A DNA stretch of 64,000 nucleotides from Rhizobium sp. JAB6 (GCF_003024605.1 NZ_PYJQ01000009.1:186001-250000); one strand, 5' to 3'; counted from the stretch's first letter, positions 1-9,265 are shown. Notes: a model not told the origin generated them from the letters alone. Program-made: numbers and translations.

Positions 1-1
1 G

Positions 2-667
2 GTCATGGGGCCGCTCAATAATCCGACCTATCGCGAATATACCACCGATATCCATCGATCCGGCCAGCACCTGCTCAACCTGATCAACGAAATCCTCGAT
101 CTCTCGCGTATCGAGGCCGGCAAATACGAGCTGAACGAGGAAGCAATTTCCCTGCTCGATATTGCCGAGGATTGCATCGGCATGGTGCAGCTGCGCGCCC
201 GCGCCAAGAACATTTCGATCTCATCGCAATTCGAAGCGCAGCTGCCTTCCGTTTGGGCCGATGAGAAATCGATGCGCCAGGTAATCCTCAATCTCCTGTC
301 GAATGCCGTCAAATTTACCCCGCAAGGCGGCGAGATCAGCGTCAAGGTCGGCTGGACGGCCGGCGGCGGGGAATATGTCTCGATCAAGGACAATGGTCCG
401 GGCATTCCGGAAGAGGAAATCCCGATTGTCCTGTCGGCCTTCGGCCAAGGTTCCATCGCCATCAAGAGCGCGGAACAGGGCACGGGCCTTGGCCTGCCCA
501 TCGTACAGGCCATTCTCGCAAAGCATGACGGTCAGTTCATGCTGAAATCCAAGCTGCGGGAAGGCACGGAAGTCATCGCCATCTTGCCGCCGAAGCGGGT
601 GCTGCAAAGCTTGCCGGCGATCGGGGATGCCCCGCTCGCCGAGCGGCGCAAGAAGAGCTTCGCTTGA
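2..667 (+). CDS. Sensor histidine kinase, C-terminal part (5' end outside window)
   Basis: The reading frame is open from the left edge, so only the last ~221 residues are seen. They begin inside the dimerisation helix of a HisKA domain (SGQHLLNLINEILDLSRIEAGK); the phosphorylated His lies upstream of the window. The HATPase_c domain follows with an N box (QVILNLLSNAVKFTP), a D box (DNGPGIP) and a G box (GTGLGLPIV). The protein would autophosphorylate and pass phosphate to an unseen response regulator. The closeness of the N box to the helix matches PleC/DivJ-like or PAS-linked kinases of alphaproteobacteria, but the sensor part is missing, so no signal can be named. It ends with a basic tail (ERRKKSFA). 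Confidence 0.93.
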   Translation, partial: VMGPLNNPTYREYTTDIHRSGQHLLNLINEILDLSRIEAGKYELNEEAISLLDIAEDCIGMVQLRARAKNISISSQFEAQLPSVWADEKSMRQVILNLLSNAVKFTPQGGEISVKVGWTAGGGEYVSIKDNGPGIPEEEIPIVLSAFGQGSIAIKSAEQGTGLGLPIVQAILAKHDGQFMLKSKLREGTEVIAILPPKRVLQSLPAIGDAPLAERRKKSFA

Positions 668-689
668 ACAAAGCGCGGACGCTGATCGG

Positions 690-787
690 TAGAGCGCGTC
701 AGCTTTTCACAGAGGCTCTGAATCGCTCTATCTCTTTCAAGCAATTCCGGACGGAAAAACCGCTACGCACTTCTCCTGGAATTGCTT
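690..787. repeat. RIME-like double palindrome
   Basis: Two adjacent inverted repeats fill the gap between the kinase stop and the dgkA stop. The first pairs TAGAGCG (690-696) with CGCTCTA (724-730). The second pairs AAGCAATTCC (739-748) with GGAATTGCTT (778-787), a perfect 10-bp stem around a 29-nt loop. Two large palindromes in an intergenic space of about 100 bp match the published description of Rhizobium-specific intergenic mosaic elements. The right arm reaches the dgkA stop codon, so it may also act as a 3'-end stabiliser for dgkA mRNA. The family name is from memory and was not searched. Confidence 0.7.
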
Positions 788-1179
788 TAGCGAAACAGCA
801 GATGGCTGCCAATGACATAGAGGACGTAAATACCGGAAGCGACCAGCATGCACAGAACGGCAAAAGAGCCGAGATCCTTGGCATGTTTGCCGACGTTGGA
901 AATCTCCGGTGAAATCCGGTCGATGACCTCTTCCACCGCCGTATTCATGGCTTCGACCGCGAAGACGGCGAGGAACAGCACCATGGCAATGACGATCTCG
1001 CCAATGGTCGCGCCGACTACAATCAAAAGGATCAGCGCCACCCCGGCAAAAAGCAGCTCCTGGCGAAAGGCCGATTCCTGCAGCAACCGCTGAAATCCGC
1101 CCCAGGAATAGCCGGCGGCGGCGAAAAAGTGCCGAATCCCGGTCTCCTTGTTGACCGCTGATTTTGAAAACTCAGCCAT
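787..1179 (-). CDS. dgkA: Diacylglycerol kinase
   Basis: The product is 130 residues, close to the 121 of E. coli DgkA, with three predicted membrane helices after an N-terminal amphipathic segment. The family signature EAMNTAVEEVIDRISPE starts at about residue 76 and includes the catalytic and metal-binding acidic residues. The enzyme phosphorylates diacylglycerol to phosphatidic acid in the inner membrane, recycling diacylglycerol left by membrane-derived or cyclic glucan and lipid A modification. The start at 1179 (MAEFSKS) was chosen over longer in-frame starts because family similarity begins there. It is transcribed away from cobT and ends in the RIME-like repeat. Confidence 0.93.
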   Translation of the reverse strand: MAEFSKSAVNKETGIRHFFAAAGYSWGGFQRLLQESAFRQELLFAGVALILLIVVGATIGEIVIAMVLFLAVFAVEAMNTAVEEVIDRISPEISNVGKHAKDLGSFAVLCMLVASGIYVLYVIGSHLLFR

Positions 1180-1367
1180 TCGCGCTCCGCCCGTATTGTC
1201 CCGGTTGCAATCTGGATGCTTTGCGAATACCGCCTCGCCGGGGACGAAGCAAGGCGACACCTTCTCGCCGCCTTCAAAATTCATTGCAGTTTTATGACGA
1301 AAAACCGATTGTCTACAGGACAATTGAGCGGCGAAACGCTTATTTCAACGTCTCGCCGCCCCGCTTT

Positions 1368-2384
1368 TTATTGCTTGTTCGTAACGCCGGCGCTTTCGAA
1401 CGTCGCCATGCCGGAATGGCAGGCCGCCGCGGCCTTGACGATGCCGGCGGCTAACGCGGCGCCCGTACCTTCGCCAAGCCGCATGCCGAGCGCCAGAAGC
1501 GGCGTCTTTCCTAGCTTTTCGATGGAGCGCAGATGGCCCGGCTCGGCCGAGACATGCCCGATCAGGCAATGATCGAGAGCAGAAGGATTGGCCGCCTTGA
1601 GAATGGAGGCGGCGGCCGTCGCGACGTAGCCGTCGATGATAACAGGGATGCGCTCCATGCGGGCGGCGAGGATGGCGCCGGCCATGGCGGCGATCTCGCG
1701 CCCGCCAAGGCGGCGCAGGATTTCCAGCGGATCGTTGAGATGATCGCGATGGAGCGCGACCGCCTTTTCGACGGCGGCGGTCTTGCGCTTCAGCATCTCA
1801 CCTTCCGAGCCGGTACCCGGACCGACCCAGTCTTCAGCCTTGCCGCCATAGAGCGCATAATGAATGGCCGCGGCGATCGTGGTATTGCCGATGCCCATTT
1901 CGCCGATGCAGAGCAGATCGGTACCGCCGGCAATCGCCTCCATGCCAAAGGCCATGGTGGCTGCGCAGTCGCGCTCGCTCAACGCCGGCTCTTCGGTGAT
2001 ATCGCCGGTCGGAAAATCGAGCGCGAGATCGAAGACCTTGAGGCCGAGGTCATAGGCAACGCAGATCTGGTTGATGGCTGCGCCGCCGGCCGCGAAATTT
2101 TCCACCATCTGCTGGGTCACCGAAGGCGGAAACGGTGTAATTCCCTGCTTGGTGACGCCATGATTGCCGGCGAAGATCGCCACCAGAGGCCGGGTCACGG
2201 CCGGCGCACGACCGGTCCAGGCGGCCAGCCAGAAGGCGATTTCCTCCAGCCTTCCAAGGGCACCCGGCGGTTTGGTGAGTTGCGCGTCACGTTCGCGCGC
2301 GGCCACGAGCGCCCGGGCATCCGGGCCTGGAAGGTCGCGCAACAATGCGCGGAAATCGTCGAATGGGAGGCCGCTGACGCTCAT
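1368..2384 (-). CDS. cobT: Nicotinate-nucleotide--dimethylbenzimidazole phosphoribosyltransferase
   Basis: The protein (338 aa) transfers phosphoribose from nicotinate mononucleotide to 5,6-dimethylbenzimidazole, giving alpha-ribazole phosphate for the lower loop of cobalamin. Its length matches the CobT family (about 340-355). Family blocks seen include the N-terminal [11 protein letters not shown] segment, the [16 protein letters not shown] block, the GEMGIGNTT block around residue 160 and a C-terminal region ending GEGTGAALA, where the catalytic Glu of the family lies. In Pseudomonas denitrificans naming this is CobU. It diverges from cobS across ~127 bp, so both loop-assembly genes probably share a control region. 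No cobalamin riboswitch is recognisable in that gap. Confidence 0.96.
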   Translation of the reverse strand: MSVSGLPFDDFRALLRDLPGPDARALVAARERDAQLTKPPGALGRLEEIAFWLAAWTGRAPAVTRPLVAIFAGNHGVTKQGITPFPPSVTQQMVENFAAGGAAINQICVAYDLGLKVFDLALDFPTGDITEEPALSERDCAATMAFGMEAIAGGTDLLCIGEMGIGNTTIAAAIHYALYGGKAEDWVGPGTGSEGEMLKRKTAAVEKAVALHRDHLNDPLEILRRLGGREIAAMAGAILAARMERIPVIIDGYVATAAASILKAANPSALDHCLIGHVSAEPGHLRSIEKLGKTPLLALGMRLGEGTGAALAAGIVKAAAACHSGMATFESAGVTNKQ

Positions 2385-2511
2385 GAATGCGTTCCTTGTC
2401 TTTTGGTCTCAAATCGGGTTCTTTGCGTGCGACTCTATTAGTCCTGGGAATCGGCGTGAACAACTCCAAAAGCGCCCGATGCTGTCGCGCGCATGGCGGG
2501 GAGAAGAAGAA

Positions 2512-3288
2512 ATGCGGGAATATATGCGTGACACCGCGCGCGCCGTCGCTTTCTTGAGCCGCGTTCCCGTGCCGTCGTCCTTCTTCGAAGGCTATGACGG
2601 CAAGCTCTCGCGCGTTTCGCGCGCTTTTCCAGTCGCCGGCCTGCTGATCGCCCTACCCTCGGCGCTGACATTCAGCGTGCTGCTCGCCCTCAACGCCGAT
2701 CCGTTGATGGCCGCATTGCTGGCGCTTGCCGTGCAGACGATCCTGACCGGCGCCCTCCATGAAGACGGGCTCAGCGACACGGCAGACGGAGTGGGCGGCG
2801 GCAAGGACCGCGAACGCGCGCTTGAAATCATGAAGGATAGCCGCATCGGCACATATGGGGCGGCAGCATTGATATTGTCGTTCGGATTGCGGGCAGCCGC
2901 CCTTGCCGCCATCGCCCGCCATCTCCCGCCTGACGATGCCGCTGTCGCGATCCTTGCGGCAGCCACATTGAGCCGCGGCGCCATGGTCTGGCATTGGTAC
3001 GCCCTCCCATCGGCGAAACCGGATGGGACCGCGGCATCGGCTGGCAAGCCGGATGGCGACGCCATGCAGCTGGCGCTGATCGCGACATTGGGCCTCGCGA
3101 TACTGCTCGTCGGTCCCGCCATGGGCGTTCCGGCGTTGGTTGGCTGCCTTCTCACGACGAGCATCGCGACATTTCTTGCCACAAGATATGTCCGCCAAAA
3201 ATTGACCGGCCATACGGGCGACACGATCGGCGCGACCCAGCAGATTTGCGAGATCGCGTCGCTCTGTACCCTTGCCATGTGCGTTTGA
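2512..3288 (+). CDS. cobS: Adenosylcobinamide-GDP ribazoletransferase
   Basis: This is an integral membrane enzyme of 258 residues joining adenosylcobinamide-GDP and alpha-ribazole (phosphate) to make cobalamin (phosphate), the last main step of B12 synthesis. The family core [18 protein letters not shown], followed by [15 protein letters not shown], holds the acidic metal-binding residues. Five or more hydrophobic segments follow. The ATG at 2512 is preceded by a purine-rich GGGGAGAAGAAGA ribosome site and starts at the usual family N-terminus ([16 protein letters not shown]). The frame is open further upstream, but that part overlaps cobT and is not supported. It is CobV in P. denitrificans naming and diverges from cobT. 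Confidence 0.95.
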   Translation: MREYMRDTARAVAFLSRVPVPSSFFEGYDGKLSRVSRAFPVAGLLIALPSALTFSVLLALNADPLMAALLALAVQTILTGALHEDGLSDTADGVGGGKDRERALEIMKDSRIGTYGAAALILSFGLRAAALAAIARHLPPDDAAVAILAAATLSRGAMVWHWYALPSAKPDGTAASAGKPDGDAMQLALIATLGLAILLVGPAMGVPALVGCLLTTSIATFLATRYVRQKLTGHTGDTIGATQQICEIASLCTLAMCV

Positions 3289-3307
3289 AGCATCGATATA
3301 TGATCCC

Positions 3308-3529
3308 ATGCTGTCACCCTGCATCCTTGTCTGCTCCGTCGACCAGAATACCGGCTATTGCTTCGGCTGCGGCCGCACATCGGCTGAAATCGGCGCGTGG
3401 ATGAGCTATAGCGACGACGAGCGCCGTCAGATCATGGAAATGCTTCCGGAGCGGCTGACCAAGGTCGAGCGCAAGCCGCGCCGGGAGACTCGCCGCCAAA
3501 GGATGGCACGGGAGCGCAGCGCCGTATGA
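3308..3529 (+). CDS. DUF1289 family small Cys-rich protein
   Basis: A 73-residue protein with the DUF1289 signature near its start: CILVCSVD then GYCFGCGR, giving four cysteines in a C-x3-C...C-x2-C layout suited to zinc or an Fe-S cluster. The second half is very basic (KPRRETRRQRMARERS). The molecular role of the family is not known to me. The ATG at 3308 places the cysteines at the usual distance from the N-terminus; an upstream start at 3272 would overlap cobS. It lies 19 nt after cobS and its stop overlaps the next start by 4 nt (ATGA), so it is probably translated with the aspartic protease gene. Confidence 0.85.
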   Translation: MLSPCILVCSVDQNTGYCFGCGRTSAEIGAWMSYSDDERRQIMEMLPERLTKVERKPRRETRRQRMARERSAV

Positions 3530-4227
3530 ACCGCCTGAACATCGTTCTCGCCATTCTCGGTATCGGCCTCGCACTGCTCATCTTCAACAACAACACCGGC
3601 TCCACCTTTGGCATGCACAACGACGACTTCGCACGCGTCGTCTCTCTCCTGCCGATCGCCCTGATGATGAGCGCCGCCGTCTGGGCGAGCCGGCATACGG
3701 TCAGCCAATCGATCCGCAATCTTCTGATCTGGTTCGTCATCATCATGGCGCTCGCGACTGCCTACATCTATCGCCGCGATGCCGAACAGGTCGGCAACCG
3801 CGTCTTCGCCGGCCTGATGCCCGGCCACGCCGTCGTCGTCACCACAAGCGAAGGCGGCCAGGAAGTCATCCTTCACAAGCGCTCGAACGGGCATTTCGAA
3901 GCACAGGTCATGATCAATGGCCAGCCGATCGACATGCTGATCGATACCGGCGCCAGCACCATCGCATTGTCGCAGGAAGATGCCGAGCGCATCGGCATCA
4001 TTCCGGAAAACCTGACCTATTCGCAGACGGTGCTGACCGCCAACGGCCGCGCCAGGGCGGCTCCCGTGGAACTCGGCTCCGTGGCAATCGGGCCGATCAA
4101 GCGCAGGGATGTCCAAGCGAGCGTGGCCGAAGCAGGCAGGCTCTATCAGAGCCTGCTCGGCATGAGCTTTCTCGAAACCTTGGGGTCGATGCAGATGCAG
4201 ACCGACGAGCTTCGGCTGCGCGACTGA
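3526..4227 (+). CDS. Membrane-anchored clan AA aspartic protease (TIGR02281 type)
   Basis: The 233-residue product has three hydrophobic segments in its first half (about residues 6-20, 40-54 and 66-82). These are followed by a retroviral-type single-domain aspartic protease with the catalytic motif LIDTGAST (Asp at 140) and a later hydrophobic LLGMSFLETLG block typical of the fold. Such proteases dimerise to form the active site; here the domain would face the periplasm or cytoplasm depending on topology, which I cannot fix. Substrates are unknown. The gene overlaps the DUF1289 gene by 4 nt, a pairing that suggests one transcript starting at or after cobS. Confidence 0.88.
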   Translation: MNRLNIVLAILGIGLALLIFNNNTGSTFGMHNDDFARVVSLLPIALMMSAAVWASRHTVSQSIRNLLIWFVIIMALATAYIYRRDAEQVGNRVFAGLMPGHAVVVTTSEGGQEVILHKRSNGHFEAQVMINGQPIDMLIDTGASTIALSQEDAERIGIIPENLTYSQTVLTANGRARAAPVELGSVAIGPIKRRDVQASVAEAGRLYQSLLGMSFLETLGSMQMQTDELRLRD

Positions 4228-4332
4228 GGCGGGCGAACGAGCGGCTCGATAGTTCGGCGCGGACCGAAGCATTCCTCGTCCTTTTCGCTCTAAAAGACGG
4301 GCATATCCGAACCGCATTCAGAGTGAAACGCA

Positions 4333-5238
4333 ATGACACCTGCAAGACCGAACCTTACGACGGAACTGCTGCTCCTCCTTGCACTCGCGACCTGCTGGGG
4401 CGCCTCCTACACCTTCATCCGCATCGGCGTGGCAACCATTCCACCGATCACGCTGATCGCCGCGCGTACCTTGATCGCCGGTCTTGTGCTGCTCGCCATC
4501 ATTCGGTGGCGCAGGCTGAGCTTGCCGAGGGACGCCGCTACATGGAAGCGCTTTCTCATCCAGTCCTGTCTCAACAGCGCCATCCCCTTCACGCTGATCG
4601 CCTGGGCGGAACAGACTGTCGATGCGGGTTTGGCGACCATATTGAATTCCACGACGCCGATTTTCGCCTTCCTGATCGCCGGGTTTCTCTTACGCAGCGA
4701 GCCGCTGACGGGACGCAAGCTTTTCGGCGTATTTGCCGGCATGGCGGGAATCTGCCTGATCATCGGCCTGGATGCGCTGCATGGCATGGGTCGCCAGCTG
4801 CTGCCGCAGCTTTCCGTCGTCGCGGCATCGATCTGCTACGCCTGCGCCGCGTTGTTCGGCCGGAATTTCAAGGGGCTGGACCCGATGATGCCAGCAGCCG
4901 GCTCGTTGCTTTGCGGTGCCGCTCTCCTGATCCCAGCGAGTCTGATCGTCGAACATCCCTGGCAGATCGCGCCGTCTGCCCCTTCGATCCTGGCTCTGCT
5001 CGGCCTGTCGGTCGTCTCCACCGCGCTTGCCTTCAGCATCTATTTCCGGCTTATCCAGACCCTGGGCTCGGTCGGCACGACGGCCCAGGCCTATCTTCGC
5101 GTCCCGATCGGCGTCGGCATCGGCGTCGCCTTCCTCGGTGAGCCTCTATCCCCGACGGCAGCCATCGGCCTCGTCTGTGTCGTGACAGGCGTCATGGCCA
5201 TGACCATCGCGCCGCGCAAACGGGCGATTGCGGGATAA
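4333..5238 (+). CDS. DMT/EamA family exporter
   Basis: A 301-residue protein with about ten hydrophobic helices in two EamA halves. The first half starts with the family-typical segment LALATCWGASYTFIRIG; the second contains a long loop ending QAYLRVPIGVGIGVAFLGEP, the usual conserved turn before the last helices. These carriers export amino acids, purines or other small molecules by proton exchange, but substrate cannot be read from sequence. The gene stands alone: 105 nt after the protease gene and convergent with the GNAT gene, whose 3' end is 26 nt away. Confidence 0.88.
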   Translation: MTPARPNLTTELLLLLALATCWGASYTFIRIGVATIPPITLIAARTLIAGLVLLAIIRWRRLSLPRDAATWKRFLIQSCLNSAIPFTLIAWAEQTVDAGLATILNSTTPIFAFLIAGFLLRSEPLTGRKLFGVFAGMAGICLIIGLDALHGMGRQLLPQLSVVAASICYACAALFGRNFKGLDPMMPAAGSLLCGAALLIPASLIVEHPWQIAPSAPSILALLGLSVVSTALAFSIYFRLIQTLGSVGTTAQAYLRVPIGVGIGVAFLGEPLSPTAAIGLVCVVTGVMAMTIAPRKRAIAG

Positions 5239-5264
5239 ACCGGTTCTGACGGCACGTGGCGAAG

Positions 5265-5795
5265 TCAGATCAGCAGAGACAGATCATCCCAGGCAAAAAT
5301 GAGATTGTCGGAGCGCCAGAGAGGTCCCGGATCGGTGTAGCGGCCGATCAATCGGCCCCCCAGCGCCCGATAGAAGGCGATTGCCGGCTCGTTGCCGACG
5401 ACAACGCCAAGCGCGGCGCGCGAATATCCCATGGCAGCAAACTCTTCCATCATTGTCCGCATGAGCCGGCGGCCAAGTCCCTGACGCTTGACCGAAGGAT
5501 CGATATAGAGCGATTTTATCTCGCCGCGGCCCTCGAATGCTGGTTCGGACGGCGCCGCAATCGCGCCGATGCCGACAATTCGCTCCCTTTGCTCAGCCAG
5601 GAACACACGCTGATCCCTACGCGGATTGGCCAGCATATCGGCCCATCGCAAACGGCGATAATCCTCGTCAAGGACCTGATAGACTTCGGCAGGCGCCAGA
5701 TTTCGATAGGTGTCGCACCAGACGGAGCGATGCAGCCTGGCGATGTCAGCAACATCATCGGCGCGCGCGAGCCTGATCTCTATGTCCATCGTCAT
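5265..5795 (-). CDS. GNAT family N-acetyltransferase
   Basis: A 176-residue single GNAT domain. The acetyl-CoA pyrophosphate-binding motif A is clear: IKSLYIDPSVKRQGLGRRLM, with the Q/RxxGxG/A loop as RQGLGR at about residues 108-113. It is followed by motif B around LGVVVGNEPAIAFYRALGG. The product would acetylate an amine on a small molecule or a protein; no substrate can be named. Its ATG overlaps the folC-like stop by 4 nt, so it is translationally coupled as the second gene of that operon. This suggests, but does not prove, a related metabolite. Confidence 0.88.
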   Translation of the reverse strand: MTMDIEIRLARADDVADIARLHRSVWCDTYRNLAPAEVYQVLDEDYRRLRWADMLANPRRDQRVFLAEQRERIVGIGAIAAPSEPAFEGRGEIKSLYIDPSVKRQGLGRRLMRTMMEEFAAMGYSRAALGVVVGNEPAIAFYRALGGRLIGRYTDPGPLWRSDNLIFAWDDLSLLI

Positions 5796-7123
5796 TGGGC
5801 ACTTCTGAGGACGGTGCTACGCAGCGCGCCGACGAGATAAAGCGAACCGGTGACAAGCATCCAGCCGTCGCGCTCAGCGGCTTTCACCATGGCCCGATCC
5901 AGCGCCTTATGCGGGTCCGGCTCGGCTTTGCAAGCCATACCCATGGACCTCGCCAGCGCTTCCAGCTCGCTCGCCGCATGGGCTCGCCCCGAACCGGATG
6001 CTTCCGTAAAGACAGCGTAAGCCGCGTATCGCGATAACACGTCCAGAAAGCCGGGCGCATCCTTGTCGGATGCCAGTGCGACGATAGCGACACATTCGCC
6101 GCTGATTGAGGAAGAGCGCGTGATATCCCTCAGCACGGCCTCGATATTGAACGGCACATGCGCGCCATCCATGATTATGGGCAGGCTTTGCCGCTTCTTT
6201 GCCAATGCAGGCGGCAGAGAGACGTCGAAACGCTCCATCCGCCCCGGCAGACGTGCCTTGTCGACTACCTCTTGTTCGAGCAGCCATGCGCCGATCGGCT
6301 GGCCCTTTTCGCGTCCCTGCAGCACGGTCTCGCCCTGCCGGCCCAGATGATCGAAGACAAGGCCGGCCAGCGAAATATTCGTCCCAGCAATCGTCGCGTC
6401 TTCGGGAAGGTCGGTCCGAAGCACCTCGCATGCCAGCTCATCGGCGCGCTGCTGCAAGACCTGCCCAGCGGCATCATCGGCGGCAAGCGTCGTCACAAGC
6501 GTCGCGCCCGGCTTCAATATACCGACCTTCTCGCGCGCGATCGCCTCGCGCGTGCTCCCAAGAATTTCGGTATGCTCGAGGCCGATATTAGTGACGATCG
6601 CGACTTCGCCGAAGACCACATTCGTCGAATCCAGCCTGCCGCCCAGTCCAACCTCGACCACGACCCAGTTCAAGCCGGCATCCCTGAAGACGACGAAAGC
6701 GGCCGCCGTTATCACGTCGAACCAGGTGGCATCCTCGCCGGCGGTTGCCGCCTGCTTCGCACTCTCATAGCTATCCAGAACCTGCATGATCGCGATTGCC
6801 AGCGCATCGTCCGCGACCTCCTGGCCAAGGATGCTGACACGCTCACTCACCCGATCGACATGCGGCGAACCATAGCGCCCGACCCGCCAGCCTGCCCGCA
6901 GCAATCCCGCTTCGACAAGCGCGGAAACCGATCCCTTGCCCTTGGTGCCGGCGACATGGATGGCGCGAAAACTCCGATCCGGGTTGCCCAGGCGCTGCAT
7001 GAGATCGAGCATCGGCTCGAGACCGACCCGCATCTCTCCGCGGGGCTTGCGCTCCCAGTTGGTCAGTTGATCAAGCCGGGAAAGTGCCTGGGACAGCGAA
7101 GGGTTGAGATGAGCCTGCGACAT
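5792..7123 (-). CDS. folC: FolC-type folylpolyglutamate/dihydrofolate synthase
   Basis: A 443-residue Mur-ligase-superfamily protein with the FolC pattern: P-loop HVAGTKGKGS at about residues 60-69, the family block VEVGLGGRLDSTN around 156-168, the TNIGLEHTEILG block, and MDGAHVPFN near residue 317 in the C-terminal domain. It would add glutamate to dihydropteroate or folates using ATP. In many rhizobia folC is linked to accD and the trp genes; here it is instead coupled to a GNAT gene, so this may be a second or specialised copy. The symbol is therefore tentative on paralogue identity, though the family is clear. Confidence 0.85.
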   Translation of the reverse strand: MSQAHLNPSLSQALSRLDQLTNWERKPRGEMRVGLEPMLDLMQRLGNPDRSFRAIHVAGTKGKGSVSALVEAGLLRAGWRVGRYGSPHVDRVSERVSILGQEVADDALAIAIMQVLDSYESAKQAATAGEDATWFDVITAAAFVVFRDAGLNWVVVEVGLGGRLDSTNVVFGEVAIVTNIGLEHTEILGSTREAIAREKVGILKPGATLVTTLAADDAAGQVLQQRADELACEVLRTDLPEDATIAGTNISLAGLVFDHLGRQGETVLQGREKGQPIGAWLLEQEVVDKARLPGRMERFDVSLPPALAKKRQSLPIIMDGAHVPFNIEAVLRDITRSSSISGECVAIVALASDKDAPGFLDVLSRYAAYAVFTEASGSGRAHAASELEALARSMGMACKAEPDPHKALDRAMVKAAERDGWMLVTGSLYLVGALRSTVLRSAQ

Positions 7124-7200
7124 TGGATGCTTTCCTGGACCACTTTGTTACGGCTGCAAAAGCCGCAGGCCTTCTTAAGCCCGCCGGACGTACACCGCCA

Positions 7201-7962
7201 TCAATTTCTCAAGCGATATCCTGTCCGGAAAATCCATCCAAGGATGACCAGGCAGATGACGAGGAAAAGCGTGATCATGGCAACGCTCAATACGGGATTG
7301 ACGTCGGCAATGCCGTAGAAGCTCCAGCGGAAGCCGCTGACCAGATAGAGGACCGGATTGAGGTGGCTGACCGCCTGCCAGAAGGGCGGCAGCATGTTGA
7401 TCGAATAGAAGCTGCCGCCGAGGAAGGTGAGCGGCGGCACGACCAGCATCGGGATCAGGTTCAGCTGCTCGAAATTCCCGGCCCATATGCCGATCATGAA
7501 ACCGAACAGGCTGAAGGTGACGGCCGTCAGCACGAAGAACAGGATCATCATGAACGGATGCTCGATCCTGATATCGACGAAGAAGCTCGCGGTTGCCAGG
7601 ATGATTAGACCGATCAGCATCCCCTTGGTCGCCGCCGCACCGACATAGCCGAGAACGATTTCCGTCATGGCGACAGGCGCCGACAGCACCTCGTAGATAG
7701 TACCGGTGAATTTCGGGAAATAGATGCCGAAGGAGCCGTTGCTGATGCACTGGCCGAGCAAGGTCAACATGATCAGGCCGGGCGTGATGAAGGCCCCGTA
7801 GGAAACGCCTTCGACCAGGTTGATGCGCGAACCGATCGCCGCGCCGAAGACGATGAAATAGAGCGATGTGGAAATGACCGGCGACACGACGCTCTGCAGC
7901 AGGGTGCGGCGCGTGCGGGCCATTTCGAAAGAATAAATGGACTTGACCGCTTCGAAGTTCAT
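7201..7962 (-). CDS. ABC-2 type exporter permease (YadH-like)
   Basis: A 253-residue membrane protein with six predicted helices and an ABC-2 transporter signature in its last third ([20 protein letters not shown], then a segment on [11 protein letters not shown]). Sequence order and length resemble E. coli YadH. It would form the membrane pore of an efflux pump with the ATPase encoded immediately upstream. The two genes overlap by 4 nt (ATGA), indicating coupled translation. The transported substrate is unknown; drug, lipid or polysaccharide export are all seen in the family. Confidence 0.9.
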   Translation of the reverse strand: MNFEAVKSIYSFEMARTRRTLLQSVVSPVISTSLYFIVFGAAIGSRINLVEGVSYGAFITPGLIMLTLLGQCISNGSFGIYFPKFTGTIYEVLSAPVAMTEIVLGYVGAAATKGMLIGLIILATASFFVDIRIEHPFMMILFFVLTAVTFSLFGFMIGIWAGNFEQLNLIPMLVVPPLTFLGGSFYSINMLPPFWQAVSHLNPVLYLVSGFRWSFYGIADVNPVLSVAMITLFLVICLVILGWIFRTGYRLRN

Positions 7963-8885
7963 TTGCCTGCCCCCACCAGCGATACGAAAATATCCTCGAG
8001 CGAACTCTGGCGCGTCGAGAGATCCTTAAAATGAATTCCCTCGGCAGCGAGCTTCGACAGCAGCGCCGCAATACTGGACTGTTCGTTCTGCGCATCAAAG
8101 TCATAGACCAGCGTCAGGCCGTTAGGCCCAAGCGAAAGCCCGTTGCCGTCGAGACGGTCGGGGACGGCGTCCAGCGGTTCGTTGAGATCGAGGATCAATT
8201 GCTTGCGGCCGAGCTTGGCCATGAGTGCTTTCTTCTCCTCCACCAGCAGCAGCTCGCCGCCATTGATGACGCCGACGCGGTCCGCCGCTTCTTCGGCCTC
8301 CTCGATGTAATGCGTCGTCAGAATGATCGTGACGCCGGATGCGCGCAGGCGCTCGACCACGTGCCACATATCCTTGCGCAGCGTTACGTCGACACCCGCT
8401 GTCGGCTCGTCGAGGAAGAGAATTTCCGGTTCGTGCGAGAGCGCTTTGGCGATCAGCACACGCCGCTTCATGCCGCCGGATAGCTGGCGAAGCGTGTTGT
8501 CCTTCTTCTCCCACAGCGAGAGATCGCGCAGGATCTTCTCGATATATTCCGGGTTCGGCTTCTTGCCGTGCAGCCCGCGCGAGAAACTCACCGTATTCCA
8601 GACGGTTTCGAACTGGTCGGTCGTCAATTCCTGCGGCACGAGGCCGATCATGCTGCGCGTGGCACGGAAATCGCGCACCACGTCATGGCCGCCGACCGTC
8701 ACCGTTCCACCGCTCGGATTGGCAATCCCGCAAACGATGGAAATCAGCGTCGTCTTGCCGGCACCGTTTGGTCCGAGCAGGGCCAGGATTTCCCCTCGCT
8801 CGATATCGAGGCTGACACCTTTCAGCGCCTGAAACCCGTTCGAGTAGGTCTTGGTAAGATTACTTATAGAAATGATCGGAGCCAT
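7959..8885 (-). CDS. ABC exporter ATP-binding protein (YadG-like)
   Basis: A 308-residue ABC ATPase. Walker A is [11 protein letters not shown] at about residues 36-46, the Q-loop lies in GLVPQEL, the signature is LSGGMKRR, Walker B is [12 protein letters not shown], and the switch His is in [11 protein letters not shown]. Over its length it follows E. coli YadG, including the C-terminal [17 protein letters not shown] segment typical of drug/antibiotic-type ABC-2 ATPases. It powers the permease encoded by the next gene. The operon starts here; no promoter can be assigned with confidence. Confidence 0.93.
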   Translation of the reverse strand: MAPIISISNLTKTYSNGFQALKGVSLDIERGEILALLGPNGAGKTTLISIVCGIANPSGGTVTVGGHDVVRDFRATRSMIGLVPQELTTDQFETVWNTVSFSRGLHGKKPNPEYIEKILRDLSLWEKKDNTLRQLSGGMKRRVLIAKALSHEPEILFLDEPTAGVDVTLRKDMWHVVERLRASGVTIILTTHYIEEAEEAADRVGVINGGELLLVEEKKALMAKLGRKQLILDLNEPLDAVPDRLDGNGLSLGPNGLTLVYDFDAQNEQSSIAALLSKLAAEGIHFKDLSTRQSSLEDIFVSLVGAGK

Positions 8886-9039
8886 GGCGAGGCAAAGTCC
8901 GGCTTTTGTGATGAATTTCGCGGCGTTTGCCCGCTATATAATCGGTTCCAAGCTTTGACCACCCCATGGTAGCGAAACACAGCGTTCGCTTAAGCCAAAT
9001 AAGCTGTCATCAAATCGTGACCTTGCTCGGGCATATAGC

Positions 9040-9238
9040 TCCTTAGGTGAGCAACGTTCGTCGCTACTCCGCCCAACGCCTCTTGGCGACACCGTAGCGC
9101 CTGCTGTATTGGCCGATTTATTGCTTTGCATTCATATTGCGTGCATCACCATTGCAACATGAAGTTCTTTTCTGGAGCAGGCAAGGATACCCCGTCGTTG
9201 CCATGTTCCGTTCAAGCCGGCCCAGCCGGCTTTTTTCT
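9040..9238 (+). ncRNA. Candidate small RNA (5' end approximate)
   Basis: A strong intrinsic terminator (9214-9236) stands on the + strand about 1.2 kb from any upstream + strand gene; the nearest genes on both sides are minus strand. Its T-tract lies on the + side only, so it cannot serve the minus-strand small membrane protein gene ending at 9266. The upstream 150-200 bases contain further short self-complementary stretches (for example around 9075-9100) but no coding signature. I could not match it to a known rhizobial sRNA family. The 5' limit is a guess. Confidence 0.35.
9214..9236 (+). terminator. Rho-independent terminator
   Basis: AAGCCGGC (9214-9221), a 3-nt loop CCA, then GCCGGCTT (9225-9232): a perfect 8-bp GC-rich stem running into six T residues at 9231-9236. 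Orientation is + strand only. Confidence 0.8.
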
Positions 9239-9265
9239 TTTCGCCAGCTTATCATCGGAAAGGCC

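Larger units (their letters stand above)
8886..9265. other. Gene-free stretch with an unassigned + strand terminator
   Basis: No convincing protein gene lies in these 380 bases. Short open frames are present on both strands but lack ribosome sites and codon bias. The right part ends in a clear rho-independent terminator on the + strand (9214-9236) that no + strand protein gene explains. The left part must contain the promoter of the YadG/YadH operon on the minus strand. A small RNA ending at the terminator is the simplest reading and is listed separately. Confidence 0.6.

Noticed and set aside
8934..9131. Minus-strand 65-codon frame in the gap next to the YadG gene
   Set aside because: No ribosome site, mixed codon use and no recognisable features; it overlaps the likely promoter of the ABC exporter.
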